Shown here in pieces: positions 1-8,600 of a stretch of DNA of 20,591 nucleotides (the first letter of the stretch is position 1; each line of letters starts with the position of its first letter). The translations under genes and the position numbers were made by a program. The notes below the pieces were generated by a model. The model was not told where the DNA came from. It did not search any database and saw only the letters and a list, made by a program, of their open reading frames with translations. The stretch spans positions 1 through 20,591 of the forward strand of contig JAZNVL010000045.1 in NCBI GenBank assembly GCA_045592785.1. The letters run 5' to 3'. Origin of the DNA: RGIG8244 sp045592785. Lineage in GTDB: Bacteria; Verrucomicrobiota; Lentisphaeria; Victivallales; UBA1829.

Positions 1-61
1 GACAGGATAACCTTCAATTAAGAGACTCTTTTGTTACCCTTTTTTCAACAAAAATATAAGG

Positions 62-96
62 AAAAATCAATATTTTTTGATAAAATGTTGATTTTT
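62..96. repeat. 9-bp perfect inverted repeat upstream of gdhA
   Basis: The arms AAAAATCAA (62-70) and TTGATTTTT (88-96) are exact reverse complements separated by 17 bases. A shorter pair, TTTTGTT (29-35) and AACAAAA (47-53), lies just upstream. They may be regulator sites or a weak AT-rich hairpin ending an upstream gene outside the window. The sequence cannot decide between these, and AT-rich DNA gives such pairs by chance more easily than mixed DNA does. Confidence 0.3.
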
Positions 97-114
97 AGAA
101 CTATTTAACTAAAA

Positions 115-136
115 AATGTCAAATGGTTTTGACATT
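115..136. promoter_or_regulatory. Candidate operator upstream of gdhA
   Basis: AATGTCAAA (115-123) and TTTGACATT (128-136) form a perfect 9-bp inverted repeat with a 4-base spacer, the geometry expected for a dimeric repressor or activator site. It lies 28 bases before the gdhA start. A possible promoter is TTGATA (77-82) with TATTTA (102-107), whose 19-base spacer is longer than ideal. If that promoter is used, the palindrome begins almost at the transcription start. Glutamate dehydrogenase genes are commonly controlled by nitrogen status, so a nitrogen or glutamate regulator is a reasonable guess, but the binding protein is unknown. Confidence 0.4.
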
Positions 137-164
137 AACAACATCAATTGAAGGAGTCATAATT

Positions 165-1517
<1,353 letters not shown>

Positions 1518-1548
1518 GTCCTGTTTTCCTCTCTTTTACAGAGACAAA

Positions 1549-1582
1549 AAAAAGCGCAGTTCTTTGATGAGCTGCGCTTTTT
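1549..1582. terminator. Bidirectional terminator between gdhA and the radical SAM gene
   Basis: AAAAAGCGCAG (1549-1559) and CTGCGCTTTTT (1572-1582) pair perfectly over 11 bp around a 12-base loop. The stem ends in a T run on the plus strand and is preceded by eight A (1546-1553), which read as a T run on the minus strand. It lies between two convergent genes, 32 bases after the gdhA stop and 22 bases beyond the radical SAM stop, so it can stop both transcripts. Confidence 0.85.
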
Positions 1583-1603
1583 CTATTTTGACGTATCCAC
1601 CGG

Positions 1604-2488
1604 TTATAAAACACCGGTCCCGTCGAAGTCGGGCGTGTATTTGCTGTCAGCAGATTCCCCGTCCTGCACGAATCCGTCTTCCATTCCGGATTCAAAGAGT
1701 GCGTTCTCCACGATTTCGTATTCTTCATCCGTGACCACGCGATTGAGTTCCGGATAATCGGTATCGGAGACCTTCCCGCAGGGATAATACTGGCGCATGA
1801 GACTGAAAAGCACGTCACCATCCCGGAATGTTTCGCTGACCCAGCGGATCACATCCAGCGAGTTCTGAACTGCGTTGGGCAGGATCAGATGCCGGATCAC
1901 GACACCGGATTCCAGCAAACCTTCCTCATTGATCCGGTACGGTCCGGTCTGCCGGAACATTTCCAGAATGGCGGCTTTTGCTGTTTCTGCGTAATCGGGT
2001 GCGGCGCTGTATTTCTTTGCCAGGGTGTTATCCATGTACTTCATATCGGGCAGATAGATTTGGATCTTGTTTTCAAACTTCCGGAGTGTTTCCACGCTGT
2101 CATATCCGTTGGTGTTGTATACCGTGGGGACGGGGAGCGGTTTTTCCAGACATTGCAGAATGGCATCCGTATAATGTCCGGGCGTCACAAAGTTGATATT
2201 GTGCGCACCCTGCGCAATGAGTTCATCGCAAATGGTCCGGAGCCGTTCCACAGAGATCTTTGTGCCCTGATGTTCCGTACTGATTCCGTAATTCTGACAG
2301 AATACGCATTGCAGATTACATCCGGAAAAGAAGATGGCGCCGGACCCTTTTGTGCCGCTGATCACCGGTTCCTCCCAATGATGCAATGCGGCACGCGCCA
2401 GAACGGGTTCCGCAGGAGACTTGCAGAATCCGGCGGGGCGGAGCGCATTGCAATGACGGGGACAGGCGTTGCATAATGTACTGTTCAT
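1604..2488 (-). CDS. PflX-type radical SAM protein (pyruvate formate-lyase activase homologue)
   Basis: A 294-residue radical SAM protein. The [4Fe-4S]/SAM motif is CxxxCxxC at Cys57, Cys61 and Cys64, inside IFFSGCNLQCVFCQN. An extra N-terminal cysteine set (Cys6, Cys9, Cys13, Cys22 in CNACPRHC...GFC) and the segment WEEPVISGTKGSG identify the PflX/COG1313 subfamily, whose substrate is not established. It should not be called PflA, because no pyruvate formate-lyase partner is adjacent. The start is set at the ATG at 2488, which has GAGG about 7 bases upstream. A GTG at 2500 would overlap the mnmE stop in a GTGA junction but has a poor ribosome site. It follows mnmE on the same strand and is probably co-transcribed. 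Function beyond radical chemistry is unknown. Confidence 0.85.
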   Translation of the reverse strand: MNSTLCNACPRHCNALRPAGFCKSPAEPVLARAALHHWEEPVISGTKGSGAIFFSGCNLQCVFCQNYGISTEHQGTKISVERLRTICDELIAQGAHNINFVTPGHYTDAILQCLEKPLPVPTVYNTNGYDSVETLRKFENKIQIYLPDMKYMDNTLAKKYSAAPDYAETAKAAILEMFRQTGPYRINEEGLLESGVVIRHLILPNAVQNSLDVIRWVSETFRDGDVLFSLMRQYYPCGKVSDTDYPELNRVVTDEEYEIVENALFESGMEDGFVQDGESADSKYTPDFDGTGVL

Positions 2489-2496
2489 ACGCGCCC

Positions 2497-3864
2497 TCAC
2501 TTTCCGATGCAGAACCGGGAGAAGATCTCGTCCAGAATATCCGGGTTTGCATCTTCGCCTGTGATGATCCCGAGTGCATGTACGGCTTCATGCAGTCCGG
2601 TCGCCGCCAGTTCCCAGTCTTCCTCCTGGATCCGGGTGCAGGCATCCGCCAGACAGGGCAGGGCGGCTTTCAGCTGCGCGGCATGACGTTCCGAAACGGC
2701 GTGTTCCGATTCATGTCGTCCGGCACTGCCCCAGACGGCGTTTTCGATTTTGTCGGCAAGAGTCTCCAGACTTTCCCCGGTGACGGCGGAAATGCGCATG
2801 ACGGAATCGAACCCGGGTACGGGTGGCAGGGATGTCGTCGTTCCGGAGATATCACATTTGTTCCAGCAGGGGATCAATACCCCGGACTGTTCCGGCTCGT
2901 ATTCTTTTGTAAAATGTTCGATGGCGGTTTCCGGTTCGGTGGAATCCAGAAGCCACAGAATGATGTCGGCGGCTTTCACTGCTTTCCGGGTGCGTTCCAC
3001 CCCCAGGCGTTCCACATCGTCGGCACTCTCCCGGAGTCCGGCGGTATCGGTCGCCTGAATGGCGATCCCGCGAATGGAGAGATGTTCTTCCAGTGTGTCC
3101 CGGGTCGCGCCGGGGATCGGAGTGACGATGGCGCGGTCATACCCCAGGAGCGCATTGAGCAGACTGGATTTTCCGGCATTGGGTGCGCCGGCGATGACCA
3201 GGCGGATCCCGGACCGGATCAACGCGCCGGTCCGTGCGGAATCCAGCATTTCCTGTAACCGCTTCTGTGTGTTTTGCAGAATGGCGCAGAGTTCTTCCGG
3301 TGACATCCAATTCAGTTCTTCTTCGGTGAAATCCATTCTGGATTCTATTTCGGAAAGAACACGGATCACGCTTTCCCTGCATTGGCGCAACCCATTGCCG
3401 AGACGTCCCGCCATCTGCCGTTCCGCAAGAAGCATGGCGGCATTGCTGGAAGCCCCGATGAGATCTGCAACGGCTTCCGCCTGTGTCAGATCCAGTTTCC
3501 CGTTGAGGAATGCGCGCCGGGTGAATTCGCCGCCTTCGGCATGTCTCGCACCGGCGGCAAGGGCAGCACGCAGCAGACGGACCGGGGCGAAATTGCCGCC
3601 GTGACATTGTATTTCCGCCACATCTTCCCCGGTATAGCTTGCGGGTCCGGGCATGTATATGGCAAGACAGGTTTCGCCGTCAGGGGTGATGGCGTGACGG
3701 AGCAGGGCTTTTCTTGCGTCCTGTTTTGTGATCGTTTTTGTGCCGCAGCTGACATCATTGAGGATATTGAGTGCATCGGGTCCGGAGATGCGGACGATTG
3801 CGATGGCACCGCCGGGTGCAGTGCAAATTGCAGCAATTGTGTCATTTTTCAAATCAATACTCAT
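2497..3864 (-). CDS. mnmE: tRNA modification GTPase MnmE (TrmE)
   Basis: With MnmG, this protein installs the 5-carboxymethylaminomethyl group on the wobble uridine of certain tRNAs, using a folate one-carbon unit. It has 455 residues, the normal size. The N-terminal folate-binding domain (about 1-120) includes DTIAAICTAPGGA. The embedded G domain shows G1 GAPNAGKS (226-233), a G2 region with PGATRD, G3 DTAG (273-276) and G4 NKCD (335-338). The protein ends in the canonical FCIGK, which carries the essential Cys452. The ATG at 3864 is preceded by GGAG with 5 bases of spacing. No mnmG is in the window. It heads a short minus-strand unit with the radical SAM gene and is divergent from the TPR gene. 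Confidence 0.97.
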   Translation of the reverse strand: MSIDLKNDTIAAICTAPGGAIAIVRISGPDALNILNDVSCGTKTITKQDARKALLRHAITPDGETCLAIYMPGPASYTGEDVAEIQCHGGNFAPVRLLRAALAAGARHAEGGEFTRRAFLNGKLDLTQAEAVADLIGASSNAAMLLAERQMAGRLGNGLRQCRESVIRVLSEIESRMDFTEEELNWMSPEELCAILQNTQKRLQEMLDSARTGALIRSGIRLVIAGAPNAGKSSLLNALLGYDRAIVTPIPGATRDTLEEHLSIRGIAIQATDTAGLRESADDVERLGVERTRKAVKAADIILWLLDSTEPETAIEHFTKEYEPEQSGVLIPCWNKCDISGTTTSLPPVPGFDSVMRISAVTGESLETLADKIENAVWGSAGRHESEHAVSERHAAQLKAALPCLADACTRIQEEDWELAATGLHEAVHALGIITGEDANPDILDEIFSRFCIGK

Positions 3865-4018
3865 AAAAACTCCAAAATCTTACATAATTTTACAGAAAAA
3901 AGTCGTGAAAAACGCTTTTTTTTTCAAAAAAGACTTGATTTTCTCCTGTAATGGGTTATCTTACACGCTATATTATATAACGTTTTTTTTAAAATGCAAC
4001 AGTATGGAGAATTTTTCG
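3865..4018. promoter_or_regulatory. Divergent intergenic region, mnmE / TPR gene
   Basis: This is 154 bases of AT-rich DNA that must hold the promoters for both flanking genes. On the plus side, a TATATTATATAA tract (3969-3980) could supply a -10 box for the TPR gene, but no well-spaced -35 is visible. A bulged hairpin, AAAAAAG-T-CGT (3896-3906) with ACGCTTTTTT (3912-3921), is followed by more T. It resembles a weak terminator or attenuator on the plus strand. No coding potential was recognised. Confidence 0.4.
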
Positions 4019-5425
4019 ATGGCAATTGTGAAGAAAAATTTCAAAGATGTCACGTCGGCAGAGCGTAATCTCTACCAGAAGGCGCTGGCAGTCCTGGAAA
4101 AAAGACAGATCGATTACGGCGTGGAGTTGTTGAAAAGTGTGGTCCAGCGTAATCCGGGATTTATGGAAGCACGCAGCCGTTTGCGTGCCGTGGAACAGGC
4201 GAAAACAGCAGAATTGAGTCCCATTGCAAAAATCATAGCCAACTTGAAATCCATGCTCTATATCATGAAAGCCCAGACGATGGCGGCAAAGAAACCGTTG
4301 GAAGCCATGGCGTTGACCGAAGAAGCACTCGCCTTGAATCTGCATCAGGCTGGCGCATTGAAACTGCTGGCAACGATCTCCAAACATGCCGACGCACCCT
4401 TTATCGGATCCGAAGCTATTGAAATCATGTTGGATATGGATCCCGGTAACGAAGGTAACCTCCGTACTGCCGCCGCGCTCTACAAAGACATGGGTGATGG
4501 TCACAACCTCCTGAAAGTATGGCAGCGTCTCGCCGCAAAATATCCGGAAAACCTGGAATTCCAGGCGCAGTTGCGTGAAGCGGCTGCAATGGCGACCATG
4601 GAACAGGGCCGTTGGGATAAAGAAGAATCTGCTGCGGAAAAAGCCGCGGCAGCCGCCAAGAACAAGAAGGATGCCGATATCGGTGACCGTATCATCCGTG
4701 CCGATGACGACGTGCGTGATGCCATCCTCAAGATGGAAGAAAAGATCGCCGGCGGTGATGAATCCGTGGATATGCGCCGTAAACTGGCAGAACTTTACAT
4801 GCGTGCCAAACGCTATGACGACTGTATCAAAGCATACGAATGGATCGCCCAGAAAATGGGTACTCTCGACCCTGCCATCGACCGCTGTATCGAAAAGGCG
4901 TATGTAGCGATCGTGGATCAGAATATCGAAGTCATCAATCAGAGCGATGCTTCCGAAGAAGAAAAACAGGCACAGATCGAACAGCAGAGAACGGCGATTT
5001 ACAGTTACCGTCTCGAACGCTACGAAGAACGTGTCCGCCTCTATCCCAACGACCTGGTCTGCCGTTTCGAATTGGCGGAAGTCCTCTGGGAAGGACAGCA
5101 GATCGACCGCGCACTGGAACAGTTCCAGCTGGCACAGCGTAACCCGGCACACCGTCTTGCCGCTATGACCTATCTGGGCCGCTGTTTCCATGCAAAAGGA
5201 CAGAACGATATGGCTGTGGAACAGTTCCAGAAGGTTATCGCCGAAATGCCTGTGATGGATGCCGAAAAGATGAATACGCTGTATTACATGGGTATCACAC
5301 TGGAAGCCATTGGCGACGGCAAAGCCGCGTTGGAATGTTTCAAACAGATTTATTCTGCCAACGTCAATTACCGTGACGTTTCTGCCCGTATGAATGCCTA
5401 CTACGAAAGTCAGAAACAGGCATAA
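4019..5425 (+). CDS. Cytoplasmic TPR-repeat protein
   Basis: A 468-residue helical protein with no signal peptide or membrane segment. TPR-like units are clearest at the C-terminal end: RFELAEVLWEGQQIDRALEQF, then a unit containing YLGRCFHAKGQNDMAVEQFQKV, then YYMGITLEAIGDGKAALECFKQI. Further degenerate units lie in the N-terminal half. A charged Ala/Lys/Glu-rich stretch around residues 200-225 looks like a linker or coiled coil. The start is the ATG at 4019, served by GGAG (4006-4009) 9 bases upstream; the in-frame ATG at 4004 lacks a ribosome site. TPR proteins are usually scaffolds, and no partner can be named. Two strong terminators close the gene, so it is not an operon with the giant gene downstream. 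Confidence 0.85.
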   Translation: MAIVKKNFKDVTSAERNLYQKALAVLEKRQIDYGVELLKSVVQRNPGFMEARSRLRAVEQAKTAELSPIAKIIANLKSMLYIMKAQTMAAKKPLEAMALTEEALALNLHQAGALKLLATISKHADAPFIGSEAIEIMLDMDPGNEGNLRTAAALYKDMGDGHNLLKVWQRLAAKYPENLEFQAQLREAAAMATMEQGRWDKEESAAEKAAAAAKNKKDADIGDRIIRADDDVRDAILKMEEKIAGGDESVDMRRKLAELYMRAKRYDDCIKAYEWIAQKMGTLDPAIDRCIEKAYVAIVDQNIEVINQSDASEEEKQAQIEQQRTAIYSYRLERYEERVRLYPNDLVCRFELAEVLWEGQQIDRALEQFQLAQRNPAHRLAAMTYLGRCFHAKGQNDMAVEQFQKVIAEMPVMDAEKMNTLYYMGITLEAIGDGKAALECFKQIYSANVNYRDVSARMNAYYESQKQA

Positions 5426-5445
5426 AAAGGTAAAAAAAAGATCAG

Positions 5446-5487
5446 TTCGGGGTTCAGGATTTGTCCTGAACCCCGAATTTTTCTTTT
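5446..5487 (+). terminator. Strong intrinsic terminator after the TPR gene
   Basis: A perfect 14-bp stem is formed by TTCGGGGTTCAGGA (5446-5459) and TCCTGAACCCCGAA (5464-5477) around the 4-base loop TTTG. It is followed by TTTTTCTTTT. It begins 20 bases after the TPR stop codon and is the cleanest rho-independent terminator in the window. Confidence 0.95.
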
Positions 5488-5522
5488 AAAACACAGAAAA
5501 AAAGACTGTTTTTCTGTGTTTT
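5488..5522. terminator. Second tandem hairpin, AT-rich
   Basis: AAAACACAGAAAAA (5488-5501) and TTTTTCTGTGTTTT (5509-5522) pair perfectly over 14 bp around a 7-base loop. Flanking A and T runs are present on both strands. It starts immediately after the T tract of the first terminator and could act as a back-up terminator or insulate the giant gene's promoter. Its low G+C makes it weaker than the first. Confidence 0.6.
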
Positions 5523-5541
5523 TTATTTGCTTTTTATTTGC
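5520..5541. repeat. 11-bp perfect tandem repeat upstream of the giant gene
   Basis: TTTTTATTTGC occurs twice in a row, at 5520-5530 and 5531-5541, partly inside the second hairpin. The core word ATTTGCAT recurs once more nearby (5563-5570). The repeat sits about 90 bases before the start codon, where a transcription factor or RNA-level control site could lie. Confidence 0.6.
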
Positions 5542-5564
5542 ATCATAATATATTAACTTATGAT
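5542..5564. promoter_or_regulatory. Candidate promoter/operator of the giant AIDA-repeat gene
   Basis: ATCATAA (5542-5548) and TTATGAT (5558-5564) form a 7-bp inverted repeat with a 9-base spacer, directly following the 11-bp tandem repeat. A possible promoter overlaps it: TTGCTT (5528-5533) with TATATT (5549-5554) at slightly under the ideal distance. This leaves a leader of about 65 bases. The layout would let a regulator block the -10 region, but this is inference from spacing alone. Confidence 0.3.
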
Positions 5565-5627
5565 TTGCATGCTGTACCGCAGGTCGTTAAGCGAATTATT
5601 TTATAACAAAACAGAAAGGTGAGAAAG

Positions 5628-8600
5628 ATGGCAACATATCATGTTACGAAAGACCAGGTCAGTGTCAGTGCGTATCTTGGATATGATGATGCGATGTATG
5701 TTTACAGCGGCGGTATTGCGAATAAAACAGAGGTTGGGGGTGGTGACTTGTTCGTTTACAGCGGTGGGACTGCAAATGATGTATCCAATGTTTTGACCGG
5801 AGCAGTGTACATTTCGAAAGGTGGAGTGGCAAATAATGTTTATGACGATAATTATGTTGCTGTATACAATGGTGGAGAGGTAAACAATATAGAAATTACT
5901 TCCTGGGGGGATTTGGATGTTTCCGGTGGAACCGTCGATAATGTATATCATAATCTTGGAGGCATATCAATCAGCGATGGTGGCACAGTAAATTCTGTCG
6001 TAAATTATGGCGGCGTATCGGTCAACAGTGGCGGAACGGTAAACTCTGCGATGATATACAGTGGCGGTGGTGTAACAGTCAGCAGCGGCGGCATTGCAAA
6101 TGCTGTTACTATCACATCGGCTGGTGATCTGGATGTTTACAGCGGTGGAGTTGCTGAAAATGTATCAATCAATTCCGGCGGTTATTTTGTTGTCCACAGT
6201 GGTGGATCCGCAAGTAATATCAATGCTGAAAATGGTGGACGACTTCATTTGGAAGTTTGTGAAGACACTTATTGGGAAGGAAAACATGGCGGCGATTCGT
6301 TTGAAATGAAGGATGCAGCCGTTTCCGGAGTCGCAGTTAACTCCAATTTCCAACTTATTGTTCGTGAAAAAGGTGTTGCAAGTGATATCAGTGTCAATAC
6401 GGGCGGGTATTATCATGTAAACGGAATCCACCGTGGTGAGTTGACCATAATGGAGGATTGTTGGGATGTTGTAATTTCTGAATGGGGAACGCTGGATTTT
6501 ACGGTGTCCGACCGGACTGTCAATGATAATTATTTGGTCAATAACATGGCGTTGATTTCGGTGAGGGGGACTCTTGCTGTAACGGTCGCTCCCGATCAGG
6601 AAGCCGGGGTATATAAATTGGCACAGGGTGCAGCAAATTATTCCAATGCAAAATTTGCCATCGGAACGGATAGCACAGATTTCGGTACATTGACCGTGAA
6701 TGGAGACAGTCTCACTTACGACGACAAAATTTATACATTGTCCGAAAGTAATGGGAATCTTACTTTGACGGTTGACGGTACGACTCCGGATCTGCCCGAT
6801 GATGGCGGACATGCTGTGAAAGTTTATTCCGACGGCGTTCTTACGCGTCAGGCAAATGTGATCACCAATGCCGTGATCAGGGAAAACAGTGAAGACCGAA
6901 TGGAAGTCTTATCCGGCGGGTTGGCAAGCAATACCATCGTCCGGAACGATGGTACTGTTGTTGTTGTCGGCGATGGTACGGTCCGGGATATCGTTGTCTC
7001 GAACGGCGGATGGCTTTATGTTCAGGGAGAGGAAATATTGCCGGAAGACCGTGATTTCTATTATTACACACTCCGCGCATACGCAAGTAACGTGATCATC
7101 CACGATGGCGGTTATGGTAGTTTTATGGGAGCAGATGTAACAGATCTGGTCGTTTCCGCCGGTGGAGAAGCGCGTGTGTTGGGCTATACAGATGTGGTGA
7201 CAGAAACGATTGTGGGTCATCTTTATGATTGCGAGATCAAGTCAGGCGGTTTGCTCACGATCGGGACCAGTCAGGAGCTGTACGGGAATATCATCTTCGG
7301 CGGTACGATCGCTGTGGAAAGTTATGTTGATGTGTATGGCGATATTACATTTGATCTTCAGGAACGGACCGGTGCCGATGGTTATATTGTGGACGATATT
7401 TCCAATTTGGATTGTATGGAGTATACCATCACCGTGACTGCGGATCAGGCGAATGGAGTATACAAACTGGCGCAGGGCGCATCCGGATTCGATTACAACG
7501 TTTCACTGTGGGATGGTTCGGATGATTATGGCACGTTGACCGTGAATGGTGACAGTCTCTCTTACGACGATAAAACTTATACATTGTCTGAAAGTAACGG
7601 CAATTTGACTTTGACGATCGCCAACAGCGTGACACCGGGACCCGATCCCGATCCGGACCCCGAACCCGATGTGGAAGGCGGAGCCGTGACGATCTATGTC
7701 GGAAATGTGATCGTGGAACAGGCCGATACGATCACCGGAGCCGAGATCACCGGAGATGATCAGAACCTTATGACGGTCCACTCCGGTGGTGTTGCAAACG
7801 AAACAACGGTTGCCGGTTTCGGACAGATCGAAGTATATGCAGGCGGCGCGGTAAATGATACAACCGTCGATGCCGACGGTATCATGGATGTATATGCCGG
7901 GACGATCAATGATACGGTAATCAATGACGGTGATGTCATACTTTCCGGTGGCGTTGCGAATCGTACGCAGATTAATGAAGGCGGCTGGCTGGATGTTTCC
8001 AGCGGCAGTATTGCCAACAGTAATACGATACATGAAGGTGGCGAGCTGTTTGTTTATGAAGGCGGTACAGCCAATAACAATGTTGTTCAATCCGGCGGTG
8101 TGATCCGGAATATCGGTGGGAATATTTCACACAATACTGTATCCGGTGGTGAGATCTGGCTGGATTGCGGTGTCGCCAGTGATACCATTATCCGCGATGG
8201 CGGCTGGTTTGAGGTCAATGAAGATGGTTTTGCCTATGATACGGAGATCGATGCCGGTGGTTCGATGTATATCCAAGCGGCTGGATATGCGCAGGATATC
8301 ACGGTGGAAGCCGGTGGTGAACTGCGTGTCTTTGAAGACGGTACGGCGATCGCTGTAAAAGAAAATGGCGGAGGCGTTTTTGTGGATCCCGGCGCCGATG
8401 TCACTTTCACAGCCAATACGTTCCGGAATGTTACGTTGTCCGAAGGCGATTGGGCAACACTTCATTCCGGTACGATCGGGATCGATACCGTCGTCGGACT
8501 CAATTGCAACATGGAAGTATTTTCCGGCGGTATAGCGAGCAATACCTTTGTGAACGGCAATCTCTGGATCTATGACGGCGGCACACACCGCGGAACGCTG

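Noticed and set aside
1604..2488. PflA, activator of pyruvate formate-lyase
   Set aside because: The N-terminal cysteine cluster and WEEPxISG segment point to the PflX subfamily, and no glycyl-radical enzyme gene is adjacent.
3728..4018. N-terminal extension of the TPR protein reaching into mnmE
   Set aside because: It would cover the mnmE start and the intergenic promoter region. It translates to low-complexity Lys/Phe sequence, and the ATG at 4019 has the ribosome site.
3989..5191. 400-codon minus-strand frame opposite the TPR gene
   Set aside because: Cys-, His- and Phe-rich low-quality composition typical of an antisense shadow; the TPR gene on the plus strand is convincing.
5688..8600. 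CRISPR-like or other non-coding tandem array, suggested by the regular spacing of GGTGG/GGCGG words
   Set aside because: The periodicity is that of AIDA protein repeats in one continuous reading frame. The DNA copies are diverged and there are no identical direct repeats with spacers.
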